DNA from: Hirudinaria manillensis
Lineage: Eukaryota; Annelida; Clitellata; Hirudinida; Hirudinidae
Length of the DNA: 64,000 bases
Reading direction: 5' to 3'
Assembly (NCBI GenBank): GCA_034509925.1
Contig: CM067526.1
Coordinates: forward strand, 10,323,629-10,387,628
Of the stretch, positions 29,574-48,300 are shown piece by piece. How positions within the stretch are numbered: the stretch's first letter is position 1; each line of letters begins with the position of its first letter. A program made the translations under genes and the position numbers. Below the pieces are notes generated by a model that worked only from the letters and a program-made list of their open reading frames with translations, searched no databases and was not told the origin of the DNA.

Positions 29574-30721
29574 TTAAACTGACTTCTCAGCCATTTTATA
29601 AAACTCCAATAAGAGCCTTTTGTCAACAAAATTGTCATTTATCCACAGTGAACTTAGGACACTCATTGCAGACCAATCAGGAAACGAGCAAACTTTACAC
29701 ACGACAGACTTTTTAACCTCAAAGTCTTTTTCTAACATCTTTGATAATTTTTCAAACTTTTCGCCTGAAAATTAAAAGATTACGAAACAATTCACTCCAG
29801 ACAATCTTGTTTCTTTAAGAATATTTTTATGAATATGCCAACTTTAATAATTAACTTTCACTTATTAACTTTAATAAAACAATAATAAGAGAAATAATAA
29901 ACAAATGCTTACTAGCATATTTTAAATGTTATTACCAACAATATTTAAGCAAATTTCAACTCACAAGTCCTCGATACTGCACATCGATCTTGAAACCCCG
30001 GACTCAGACTGTTTAGTTCCAGCTTCAAAGTGCTTCCCATCAAATTAGAAATATTTTGTGCTTCATTGATCACTTCCTCCATTGAATTTATTATTTTGTG
30101 CAATTCAGAAGCATGACTTTCCAGTATGTGTCGTTCCTTCAGTGTAATTTCATTTGTTCTGAGCAATTTCATTAAAATCATTAATTAGAGTTCTTTAATT
30201 TGAGGCAAACAATTCTGAAATAAGATTTTAATATGCCAATAATTAAATTTGAAGGTATTGTTTCAAATAATTAATTAATGGATAACCATACAAATTAACC
30301 AACATATAAATTAACAAATAAATCAATAAAGGCTTCTAAGATAAACATCAATGATTCAAATGTGAGAACACACACAACTGATATCACATCAGCAAACCAA
30401 GCTTATCTTGAGCTAAAAAGCTAAGCTACCAGAAGTAAAAAAATTTATAAGTAATTGAGTTGAGCATAAACCAATTTTTTTCAAGATGAGACATGAAACA
30501 TGGCCTGGAACACAAACCAAATAGCAAAAAGCTTAGGATATATTTCTGACTAAATATTCTGCATTCTCACTTTGGTAAATTGTCGGATATTTTCTGAATG
30601 AATTCCATCCCTTTCAGCTGACATCCTTTCCACTTCTCAATTGCATTTACCATCATTGTTTTTCTGTCTTTTACTTTGCGTGCCGATCCCGTCAGGTTAC
30701 TATAATTTGGACTTAGGATAT
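29574..30721 (-). CDS. CINP: CDK2-interacting protein (CINP)-like, 5' exon not found
   Basis: Three exons on the minus strand: 30571-30721, 29965-30158, 29574-29764 (stop TAA), with consistent phases. The protein begins LTGSARKVKDRKTMMVNAIEKWK, equivalent to the SARKIKDNAADWHNLILKWE start region of vertebrate CINP, continues with a coiled-coil helix (ESHASELHKIINSMEEVINEAQN), and ends KFEKLSKMLEKDFEVKKSVV...LSSLWINDNFVD, matching the C-terminal CINP pattern (LLEMYRKELLLK, SMWLHQPYVE). CINP is a small nuclear protein linked to CDK2/CDC7, ATR signalling and ribosome assembly with SPATA5/AAA ATPases. A short first coding exon must lie above 30722 but I could not place it. Identification rests on spacing and a few residues, so moderate confidence. 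Confidence 0.65.
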
Positions 30722-31805
30722 CTGTTTATAATGAACAGAGGCATTTCAAAATTGACCCCAATCAATAAAATGTGAAAGTTTGTGAAATCCACATGTAAGA
30801 TTCAAACTTGAAATATTTGAAGATATAGGAGTAGAGGGAGTCGATGCCATGTTCTGTTATATGTTTTGAAAGGTTACAAAAATAACAGGTCGAGCGATAA
30901 AATAATATATATTTGTATTTATGTCGGTCTTTAAAAGTGAATAAGTAAGTAATAAACATCGACAATAAAGTATCGACCTTTAAAACGCACTAGTTATTCA
31001 GTTATAGATTAATATTAACATCTAAATATTCTTGTTCATTTAGGTCTGCTGACCATCTCCTATTGTCAATCTTACTTAATTAAAACTGATTTCGACATCT
31101 CGGACCAAAACCAAAAGCTTGAACAGATTGGCAGAAAGCCAACAAAATCCTTAATTTCAGAGTAGCTTAAATGGACCCCTATATTCCGATGCTACACTTA
31201 GTTTTTTTCGGACACTTGATTGTTCCATTCGTTAAGTTAATTATTAATTGTGTTTTCCGGTTTTCCATTAAAATATCCTATCTTAGAATATCCTAAGTTA
31301 AATGTTTCAAATAACAAAAGTGTACATCACATTACGACGTACACAACCACCATCGTAATGCTCATCAACCGCTTGTAGTGGTCAGTGGCCACAAGGTTCA
31401 AACACAAACGCAACTGCCGAAGACAAGTAGATAATCCTGAAGCATGAGAACTGCATGTTAAATATTATCGGAAAAATAAAATAAAAACCAGTTTTTTTAG
31501 ACCAAACATATTTCAAAGCAATCACGAACAATGAAAAGATAAAGTTGACCAAATAAAGTACAACTTAATCACGCTTTGGCAATAATAGCACAGTTTGCAC
31601 TAATTCCACTGGTGAGTTACATATACTTAAGAAAAATATAAAACTGCTCATCAGATTAGGAAAAATTTATAAAATTCAAGTAAAATATATTCTAAGCTCC
31701 ACTACAATGATATCAGATTACTTCAGCAATAAGAATATCAGACAAGAAAAGGCATAACACAAACAAAGCTTGAACGGAGTATGAATTTATAATCGACTTT
31801 CACAG
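30722..31805. other. Intergenic CINP-copine
   Basis: Should hold the first CINP exon and promoter plus the copine 3' UTR. Nothing definite seen. Confidence 0.4.
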
Positions 31806-36810
<5,005 letters not shown>

Positions 36811-38973
36811 CTCAATTGTTTAACGTCCAATTTTATCCAACAAATTATAGTTTTTATAAGGCCTTAGTCACGGATTTTAGTCAGTGTTAACCACCAAGCA
36901 ATTTGCGACAAGACTCATAAACACTATACTAGCTGTAGGTGGTTTAAATGGAATTCAATAGAGGATTTAAAATATATTTGCATGTTTGATTATTTTACTA
37001 TAATATTAATTATAATTATTAATGATAACGAATACGATTTTGTATTTCAGTATTAAAACAAACTGAGGCTTAAAGACAAAAATGTTATTTGCAGTTATTT
37101 CATATTATATAGGAAAAATTTAATAATATGAATATGTAATAAATAAAAAGATGAATATGTTATATTTATTTTAATATATATCTAAACATCTACATAAATT
37201 TTAACGTAAATTATTTGTTAAATATAGGGAGCCCATTAATAGGTACTAATTAGGTTACACAATCACGTCGTGTTATGCCAACCTGGTCTGCGTCATCAGA
37301 ATCACATGATTTTAATATGCCGTTGTATCATCGATAATGTTGCCTACATTATAAATAAAATTTACGGAATTTTATAAAGAATGACATTTATTCAAAGCAA
37401 ATGACATCACGAGAGGGACTCATGAATTTTTACAAAATGTAACTACACAAGCGATCAATGTTTGCATCAAGTTAACTAATAGCAAAACCACTTATCTCTG
37501 GATAGTGCTTCTATATGAACGATATGTATGCCAAACGTTTGTAACATTTCTAAGCAGGTGTAACCTCTCCAGTGATGGATGTTACTAAGAACTTAGAGAG
37601 TGACTTGTCTTTGGCGGGGAGGGGAAAAACTTTGGGGGATAGAGACAAGTTTGACATGGTAAATTCAGGAAAAATATAAATCTTCAATTTAAAGGTTAAA
37701 TCTGCCTATCCTGCCCCAGCTCTTTAATTTCTAACCCAACTGGAATAATAAATGCATCATTATTAAAGTAAAAAAAACTTGTTTTCCTTATTATGATCTT
37801 AGAGGCTACCCTCTTGTCACTCTACATATTGTGCCCAATGGAGGGTTAAATGATCCATTCATTTCTGTAAAACTTCCCCCACAAAAAATACCAAAATACC
37901 TTTCTTGGCATCTATTTATTGAAATCCAAATCAAAGCTCAGGCCTTGTATGGAATCTTTATTTTAGTAGTGTACTCCCATACTCTGAAGCCTTTTAGGAG
38001 CAACCATGCAAGGATGCTTGGTCCATCTTCACAGAGGCATCAATAAAATATTCCGGAACTTTTTCCACCAACAAAATACACCACTCAACCATTCCTTACT
38101 AAATTGTTGTTGTTGTGAGCAAAGGCTGTAATAAAGTTGAGCCTTCATTATCCATAGCAGGAGGCAGAAAAGCCAAACAGTTATTCCCTTAAGCTCTATT
38201 ACCAAATTTTCCTCTTCATCATTATTACCAGCATAATCTGAACTCAATTCATCAACGTGATAAACTTTTTTTGTAACAAACTGTCCAGACCTCCAAACTG
38301 AAGTGGATTAGTTTATTTCACCATCATGAAATATCATAACCAACAAGAGCATATATTTTCCAAGATACAAAAAAATATAGAAAAGTTGCAATAATTTATA
38401 TTCGACAAATAACGACAATATTTTTTAATTGTAATAAAAGCTCATTTTTTTAAAGCTCATTGCTAATCACTAATATCACTAACCAATGGGAGACTCAGCC
38501 GATCTAAAGGCAGTTACTCCACAGAACAATGGCACAACATTTGTCATGGTTCAAATGAATTAAGTTGTTATCAAACCAGCTTTTGCAAACAATGGAAGTA
38601 CATTTCAACAACATAATTATGAGGAACAAGCAACAACAACAACAACATTAGCACTTACATTTATACAACTTGGAAACAATAAAAGCACAAAATATGTTTA
38701 AATATTACAATGAACTTGGCAAGTCATTCAAGGCATTGAATATTAATTTCTTTATTGGGTCATGTCACAATTGAGTCACGTCACAATTGGGTCATGTCAG
38801 ACAAAAAGATCTAGGAAGCAGTTCACAATGTAACACACCAAAACATGTAGAACAGAGACAACAGCCACAACAACATGTCCAGTACAGAACAACAACATCA
38901 ACTCATCACCACAAAACTTCCACATTCACACACCTGCAAAGACACCTTACATATGGAGATTGGCAACTTTGGG
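36811..38973. other. Intergenic copine-fibulin
   Basis: Holds the copine promoter side and the fibulin 3' flank. No exon recognised. A short local repeat of gtcacaattg/gggtcatgtca units lies at about 38757-38800. Confidence 0.5.
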
Positions 38974-41900
38974 TCACGTGACAGATTGAGGTGTGGTGCT
39001 GATGATGATGTGCATGAGGTTCTCTGTGAATATCCTTCCCTCCTTACTCAGGTTTTTCACCAAAACAATGAGGTCGTAAGTCCTATTCTCCAAATCTTTC
39101 ATGATGTGAATGCTTCCTGGTAGAAATAATAATATATGAGGAAGCATTTAGGCAACATCAACATTTATCTTGGGACATGCAAGCTTAAGTTAATGGCTCA
39201 AATTTTTTCCTCAAATTTCTTTCAAAATATAATCTCCTTTTGGAAAGTAATAGAAGATAAGCTAAGATACTAGTAAATATACCTTTATCTCCTGAATGAT
39301 CTGACACTCTCTTCATCTCAAATGCTGATTCATCATTTCCACCAACAATCTGGAACAAACTTCCAGGGGCATAGTGCTCGGATCGGACGATGATGACCGG
39401 AGTCCTGGCATCGAATCCTCTGCTGGGAAGGAGGACTTGGTGCCACTGAATGGAGCGAGTGGAATTGTTCCGGCACCAGGGACTGCTCTGAGGACAGGGA
39501 ACCCTTCTGCATACGACCTCTGAACTCTCGCTGACTCTGAAACGACATTCAATTGTGCACAATGGAAATGCCATAGATAAACAAAACAAAACATCGTTGG
39601 AGGATCGGAACAGAACGTGTTTTGCATTCTGAGCATGGGAATCCAATGGTCATGAAAAACCAGATGTTTTAAAGAATCAACAAAACAATCCACAATTAAT
39701 TGCCAGATGGTCTGCCAGAACAACCTGGTGATAATGTAATGTAATGCTCATGCAATGAATGATTTTGATAACAAGCCACGTGATAAAATTAGCAAAAAAG
39801 ATGGCGAGTCGATTCAGAAGGTTGCTTTCTTTAATGCAGTTGTGATGGAAATAGTCACAATGTATGGTGTATTTGGAGCTCAGCTGGCAGTGATTGCTCA
39901 GAGATTGAAAAAAAAAAACATTTAAAAACATGATGCTGAAAAAATTAGTTATTAAAAGAAAAATTAAAAAGGGGAAAAAAGACCTGGAAAATAGAGAATA
40001 TTATTGCTAAATATTTTTATAATTTGGAAAACCTGATGCATAATTTTAAAAAATAGAAACAAACATGACACCAAACTAACATTAAGGTTATTGGACTTAT
40101 TAAAAGTTGCCCGTGAGAGATGAAGTGCGATCCACCACTGTGGAATCCATGCCCGTGAATATTCCTTTTATGTCTTGCTGAGAAGTGCTGCCCGTAAGAA
40201 CCAATGGCAGGAGAGGGGAGGGACAGACTCGGCAGTTTCTGATTGGTCGGATGAGACAACGAGAGAAACACCTGCCTGTAATCTCCATTCTTCTCCGTAA
40301 CTGTCGGCCTAAAAACCAATTCAATAAATAAAGTTGTTGATTAAATCAATTGATTTGTAAAATGGTTTCCATTCTGCAAAACAAGAGACATGCAACACTC
40401 CTGTTGTTCAGATACAAACCACCTGGATCTGATTCTTCCTTGTGAGTGGAACCTTGCAAATCCAGAGGGGCAGACGATGGGCTGGCAATGGTAACTTCCC
40501 CAGGTGTTCACGCACATTCCACCTTCGTTTTGGCACTCATTACTCTCCGAGCATTCATCAACATCTGGATGATCATTTCAATGCTTCAATTCAAGGAAAT
40601 AAAAATACTGATTTTTTATTATAAATGGAATAAAATCCACAAAATGTTCAAAGTTGTTTCAAAAAAAAACTTAATTAAAATTAAACTTTCTCTTTCCAGT
40701 GATAATTTTGAGTTTTTATAAAGGTTAGACTAGTCCAAGTCAGATGGAAATGTTTGGTGCAATCATCATTATCAGGAATATCAGGACAAGATGGTAGAGA
40801 ACCATTAAAGTTAGCAACTTTAAATATCTATTATTCTCCAATTACTGCAGTAACGAATTAAATTCCTGTCAAAGATCTTACAAAATGATTGGAACAATTA
40901 GCAAAGATCCAAACAGAACAATGCATCATTTGGACTGTCAAAGTAGGCTTACTTTGCATTCCTTTCGGTGCAAAAGGAAAAAAAGTTTTTTAATTTCCGC
41001 AAGAATCGTGGAAACCTGAGCACGTGAATCCATCTCGATTGAGTTTAATACAACAAGAAATTTGATGAATCTTGTTTGGTGTCATGGATTCCAGTGGATG
41101 GGGTGGTTATGCATGACACCACATGGCCTGCATGGTTTCACGAGCTCATCATCGCAATGTCATCATAAAGATTCATTCCTATGATTGGAACAATTAGCAA
41201 AGATCCAAACAGAACAATGCATCATTTGGACTGTCAAAGTAGGCTTACTTTGCATTCCTTTCGGTGCAAAAGGAAAAAAGTTTTTTAATTTCCGCAAGAA
41301 TCGTGGAAAAAAGTTTTTTAATCGCAAGAATCGTGGAAACCTGAGCACGTGAATCCATCTCGATTGAGTTTGAAGCCCTCCTGACACGAGCAGTAATAAG
41401 AACCAAAAGTGTTCAAACATTCCTGTTCGCAGGAGTGGATTCCAGTTGAACATTCGTTGATGTCTGCAATGAGGAAGACAAGTCTGATATAAGCTGAGGG
41501 AATCTGCATCAATCTGAATCAGTCTGCATCCATCTAAATCTTTATGAATCCACTTAATTGAATGTAAATGCAAGCGTAATGTTTTATCGGGTTAAGAATG
41601 AACAAAGTCATGCAAGTCGTGCAACTGTTTAGGATGATGATGCGAGATAACTAGCATTAGTGAATAAATTGAAATAAGATATTAAATAACTTAATGTAAT
41701 AAATATAATAATAATAATAATAATAGTAATAATAATAAATGCGTGCATTAGTCCCTCATTTATGAATAATAAAAACTCTACCTAGACATGTGGTGAATGA
41801 ACTGAAATGAGATATTAAATAGTGCAATGTAATAAATATAATAGTAATAATAATAATAATAATAAATAAGTACTCCCCCAGTTAAGAAGAATAAAAACTC

Positions 41901-42263
41901 TACCTAGACATAGTCTGGAATCACTCCTGATCTGAAATCCAAGCTCGCAACTGCACCTGAACGATCCAGGTGTGTTTTTACATTTGGCATTGGAAGGGCA
42001 AACTTGGGGTGAAAGGCATTCATCCACGTCTGAAAATAGGTCGCATTCATTAGTCAAACCAGGCTTAAGAACGTTAAGCCATTAAAAATCCACTGCCTTA
42101 GCATAAATTAAAAAACTGATCCATTAAATTAACCTCAAATAAAACCAATTTAAAATTTTTAAAAATACTGAGAAACCATGCAATATGCAGCGTGCATCTG
42201 ACATCTCTCTACAATATTTCCATCTCAAAATATGATAATGATGATGATGATGACGACGCCGAC

Positions 42264-42323
<60 letters not shown>

Positions 42324-45300
42324 CATCGTCATCGTCATCATCATCATCATCATAGTCTGAGGAATGCGAACATCAAAAAATTTCTCCATTAAAAGGATGC
42401 TGTGAATCTACAGCACCATCAAAGAAAGGTGATAAAAAAGTAAATTTCAAACTAAAAATTAAAAAAAAAATCAGGACATTAAATTGAAATAAAGAGAATA
42501 AAACTGTGAGAACCACAGAGTGGCATTTAAATCAATTGATCCCAACCGGAGTATCGTCAGACTACATGAGGATGGGATGATTGACAGCTTTGGGTGAAGA
42601 GGGAGGAGGCAAAGAAACAATGCAAGCAAATGTGTTCAATAAACTGTCAATGATGAAGACAAACAAACCTTCACAGAAGTGTATTCTTTCGTTGTATCTG
42701 AATCCTTGGGTGCAATTGCAGGAGAATCCAGCAAACAGGTTGGAGCAGAACATGTGGTGACCGGTGCAATTGTGCACCTCCTCTGCACACTCGTCCACAT
42801 CTGAAGAGGAATGATTTCAAAATGGCCGTTAACGAGGCCCTGCCGAGCTCGTACCTCCACAATTGCTATAATTAAATCTCCATGTTCACCACGCATCACC
42901 ATAGATATAAAGATAAAGATAAAGACTTTAGATACTGCTATTCTCTCAGTTGCTTTATCTGTCTCCCAATAGAGAAATGATAAGAGGCCAATAAATAAAT
43001 AAATAAAAACTGCCGACCTGAAAATCATAAATAACCTTGACATTGATTAGCATCTGCATTCAATTTCAAGCCAACTCCACAGGAAACCAGATCACGACAC
43101 ACATATTCCCCGCTGATGTTTATGCAGACCTGACTTTCCAGGCACAATGATCGGTCACCGTTGCAGTCCTTTGGCTCTTAAGAATTTGCATTGATTTTAG
43201 ATCAAAAATATCCAAACATTGATGCAATGCACTTCTCTCCCTCTCTCAAATAAAGTCCTGACAGTGCACCACCATTTTTAATTAAATACTCTAGAATTAG
43301 TGAATAAATCAAATGAATTTTTGTAGCATATTGTCAAAATATAATCAACTCAAATTCAATCCTCTGACAAACATTCAGAAAATGTTACATCATAAAAAAT
43401 ATGCAAAACTGGCATAACCCTCATTCTTGACTCTAAGAAAAATGTATTTTTAAGTTTGAAAGATGGAACACAAAACTCAATGAAACAAAAATGAAACGAC
43501 ATGAAATGGCCAATTAATGAACAAGTAATAAGAGCAACTTGGTACGCATCCTCCGTGATGAGCATCCGCAACCATTCCAGGAGCACTGCAGAGTTCGTTC
43601 AGGCATCGAAAGGATCCAGGGACGTTGAAGCATCTCTGCGACGACGTGCAGTCATGAGCGTTTGACTGGCACTCGTCGAAATCTATAAAAAGGGAACGAC
43701 GTTTGCAGGTCCCGTGCGATCGCAAACGCTTCGGGGATTATCCAAAACATTCGTTCGTTCGTTTGTTTGTTCGTTCGTTTTAATCCGATTTGAGACGATT
43801 TCTAAATTTCATGAAAATATAAAAATAAATCACGGCAGTTTTTCCAATTCTCAATTCTTAAAAAAGAAAAAAAATCTTTTCAAGGAATTTGAAAATGGAT
43901 GCAAATACATCACTTCAATTGGAAAGAGACTGATAAAAATAATCACTGAAATGTTTAGTCTGCAGAAATCCAGTTTAAGGAATAAAAATTAGATAATGTG
44001 TGATTTGTGAACTACTTTATAAATTCAACAACAATTATTATTCATTAATAATAACGTTATTAATATTAATAATAATAATATATAATAATGTTATTATAAT
44101 AATAATAATAATATATATAATAATGTTATTATAATAATAATAATGTTATTATTATATATAATAACATTATTATTATTATTATTTCTAAGTTATAATTAAT
44201 GATAATATCAGCACCTAATTTAAATATGTTATTCAGCAAAATTATGCTAAATTCAAATTAACAATTTAATTATTTACTAGTTTTTCTCTTTTCCTCACCT
44301 TTACATTCCAATGAAACTTTGTCATAGAAATATCCCAATTGACAGCTGCCCTCAGGAATCAAGCAGTTGTAGGATCCTTGGATGTTCTCACACCTTTCAT
44401 GCACCTCACATTTGTGACTTCCTTCTCTGCATTCATCAACATCTGGAAATTTTGAACGAAACCGATTCAAAGTGAACTCTGTCGTATGGTTTTAGTTACG
44501 AGGAAGAAGAATTCGAGACGTCTTTGTTCTAGTGATTTCCAAACTATATTAATTATATTAATGCCAAAACTGAATGCATTCATTAAAAAAAAAATCTAAT
44601 TTAAATTTTAAAATTACTCTTTGATTTGATTTGATGGATTAAAATGAACTAAAAAGTGAAAAACATTTAAAAATACTTTCTATTTTAAACTTCTACTTCA
44701 ACAAAATATGTTAAAATTTGTTTATTTCACCAAAAATGTGAGGGGACATCAAGAGCAAGCGAGTGACTCATTCTTGTTTAACAAAGTTGGCAAACCTCAA
44801 GGGTTGGTTTAACATTAAATTTATTGATAATTATCCAATTTATTAAATTAAATCATTCACATTTATTGCAAAAAATGAAGACATGCCCACCATCACAGGA
44901 CTCAGCCCTTGGATTGTACTTGAAGCCAGACTTGCAAGTACAGAACTCCTTCCCAAGTTTTAATTTGCAGACCATGTTGCCATCTCTGCACGACTGTCCA
45001 TTGCATGTTTTCGTGTCTATGGAAAAGAAGTCATTGTTATCCTTAAGCAGTGTGCTAATGAAAATGTACAGGGAGCGATAAGCCCACCTAATAAAGAATC
45101 AAAACAACTGTGGAAAACAATCCTTGCTAAAAATAGCTAAAGAAAAATAATGGGGGAAAAAAGTGGAAGATTGACGAGTGACTTCTCCGCACTAATGAGA
45201 TTTTCCACTTCCAAAAATGATTTCATGAAACTTTAGGCAGCACAATCTCGAAATAAAATAATTTCAGAAATTTTATAATCTTATTTACACATTTGTCAAA

Positions 45301-48300
45301 TGTAAATTTCCCCCCAAACACTGCCAAGTAAGTCATAATTCATTTTCACAATGGCACAAACGTATTAAAAATAAGATGAATATAGAAAAGCCAGGTGAGA
45401 AACATCACATCAATCATAGTTTTGAGCAATTTTCCTTGTGGAATTAAAAAAAAAAGAAACAAATCATGACCTTTCAGCAAAGCAATTTTTATAAACTACC
45501 TTCACACTTTTTGCTGATCTCATTATATTTCTGATCCTTTTCGCACGGCTCTGCAGACTTCCGAGCGTCGACTTTAGAAGTCGAAGTTCCGGGTCCGACG
45601 GACGCCACGGATTCGTCTCGTATCGGATCCAGGAAAGACTCGTCGACTCCGGCAACTGCGGGGTGGCCGTGGTCAATGACGCTCGCGTCGTTGGCCTCCA
45701 GTTTGGAATGGAGGGTCGAGGAAGGACGAGGCGACGCATGCCCGCCACCCTCGCCTCGGTTCGTTACCGGATTTTCCGGTCTTTGACGAACGTCGACGTC
45801 CGAATGGCGGTGCTGATGACGATGAGATTTCGGAACCTCGTTATCGACTTCTATGGATCTGGGAATGCACTTAAAGCTTCCAAGCTCATTCCAGCAAGTT
45901 TGAGTTGAGTCACACACTTCTGGTGTTTCTGTGCACTCGTTTACATCTGTTAATGGGGTAATTTATAAAGAGTTCATTTCATTTTCAGAGTTCATTTTAG
46001 AGTTCAAGTCAACTTGAATACAACTCGGGTCAGAGTATCATTTTAATTGCATGGTTCAATAAACGTAATTATCAGTTAATTAAAAAATTATCTCAACCAA
46101 AAGAAAAACTAAACAGTAAATTATTTGCCAAGAACATGGAATAATCTCATGTGAAAGACCATTGATGTACAAGTCTTGTTATTTACAACAACAAATGATA
46201 ATATAGTATGTGTAATCCAACCTTCACAACGCCCACTAATTCTGTTAAAAATGTATCCCTCTTCGCAGCTGTTATTATTTCCATGAACATCGGTACTTTC
46301 AAGTGATATCAGGATGTGAGGTGTAGTTCGAGGGCCAACTTGATGTTCTTCAATTTTGACAGGAACACAAATAAATCCGCGTTTCTTGTGCGGCACACAC
46401 TTCTCCGCTTTTGAACAGTATTGGTCATTGTTGCCGCACGGTTCTGATATGCAAATTTAAATAATCAATTAATTCATTTTTAAGTAGAGTTGAAATCTTA
46501 CCCGAAAATGCACGAATATATATGTGCTCAACTCTAATAAGTCGGCATCACAAAAAAACTCCAAATTAAGGTTGAACTAATCAACTTTTCCAACAAAACC
46601 TAGCTCTCAAAACCTTCGGCTTGTCAAATTTTACAAAAAAAAAAGAGTTCAACGGTGTCGAATTCCTAAAGTTGTGGAACTAAATGTCGGTGCGTTTTGA
46701 AATCAAGTTGTCTGGTGTCATAAAAGTACAACTTGTAATGCAAAAAATGCTTATTTTCGTTAACTGCAGTTTCAAATCTACTTAAAAATGAATCCTCACA
46801 ATATCAGGAACGATTAATACAAATCAGCGTAAAACACATGACCTCCACAAAAGATTTATTTTTAATTTCTTCAATGCAATTAACTCATCATTACCAGGAA
46901 GGGGAACACACCTATAACGTTCTGCGGGGTTGATATCTCGTCCGCTTTTTCTTGATTGCAACATTGGGAGAACGTTTGCCGGCATTGACTTGTGAATAAC
47001 TGGGATCGTGGAAGTTTCTGACAACCTCTGACATCAACGCTTGCTTTCAAGCCTAACCGACAGCAACTATAACATTCCTGTGATAAACGTTTTTTATTTA
47101 ATTCCAAATGTTGATGGAGTGGTGATGCAGGAATAGTGTTAACGTTGAATAGAAAAGTTTATTGCTTTGTTGTTCCTGGCAAAGGAAATAGCCTGGTTTG
47201 AATTTTCTTTATTGAGTGATTTTTCTTTACTTAGTGGGAACTTATAAATAAATCTAATAATTTTTCTGATTATGCTACATAAATAACACTTAACAGAAAT
47301 CTTTAGATATCGCCAAAAGTTTGTTTGGAAGAATCTCGCCTTGGCATCGTCAGACGAATCGCCGTTCAGTCCCCCTTTAAGAGCCGACATTTTGCCCGCC
47401 AAACATCTTTGTTTCCTCATTTCCGCAGTACAGCAGATTTCGACGGAAAGAAGACAGGGAGTGTACTTGTCTTTGGCGTTTTCAGACATCGGATGAACGG
47501 AACACATACGATCGCTGTGGAAGTACCACTGCCTTCCAATGTCACAGCAATGTCTGATGATGGTTCTCGCTGAACCTGGAATTAAAATGTATTCAATTAT
47601 AACATTGGACTGGAAATTACTTTATCCTCAATAACAATTAATATGCACTTTGCTTTCGCTTTATGATCCATATATACACACAGAGAAAGAGAGAGGGAGG
47701 GTAATGTGTAGGATGTCTATGGTTAAAAGTTGCCCTTAGCTTAATGTGGAGGGGCTCGCAAATGCTTGTGAGGTGCCGTAAGGAATTTATTAAGGTTGCG
47801 TTTCCTCTTTATTCTGGAAAATTCTCGGGGAAATACTGAGCAATATATCATCAGATGTTTTGTGTTTTTGGCATAGTATGCTTGTTTGTTTCGTTTCCAG
47901 TGGTACTAGCCTGCAATTGCTGCTTATCGAGGCATCCTTTTTACGAGCATCCATGCTTCCTTGAAGAGAAAACTAATGAATAATTTCTCACAGTTTGGAA
48001 CTAGTGCACGAACTTGTGGAACTTCGAAATCGATGAAACATAAATTTTACGTTAACATAATTGATCTTCAATCGTGTGGAAAATAAGTCTCGGTTCCGGA
48101 TGGTGACTCATACTTCCGCGTTGCTCCATTCACGTTCACGATGTGCTGAATTGAAAAGTAATTCCTCGAGATCTTTGCCGTTCAATGTTTCTATTTTTAT
48201 TCATTAAAACTTCAGAAAAATGCATTAAGGTGGTCGGCAAAAGACTTACAATGGTTTGAGGTTAAGAACCACTTGGATCCTTCATTCACTCTGACGTCTT

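Noticed and set aside
40442-40721. Plus-strand ORFs over the fibulin EGF exon
   Set aside because: Antisense shadow of the FBLN1 exon at 40423-40564.
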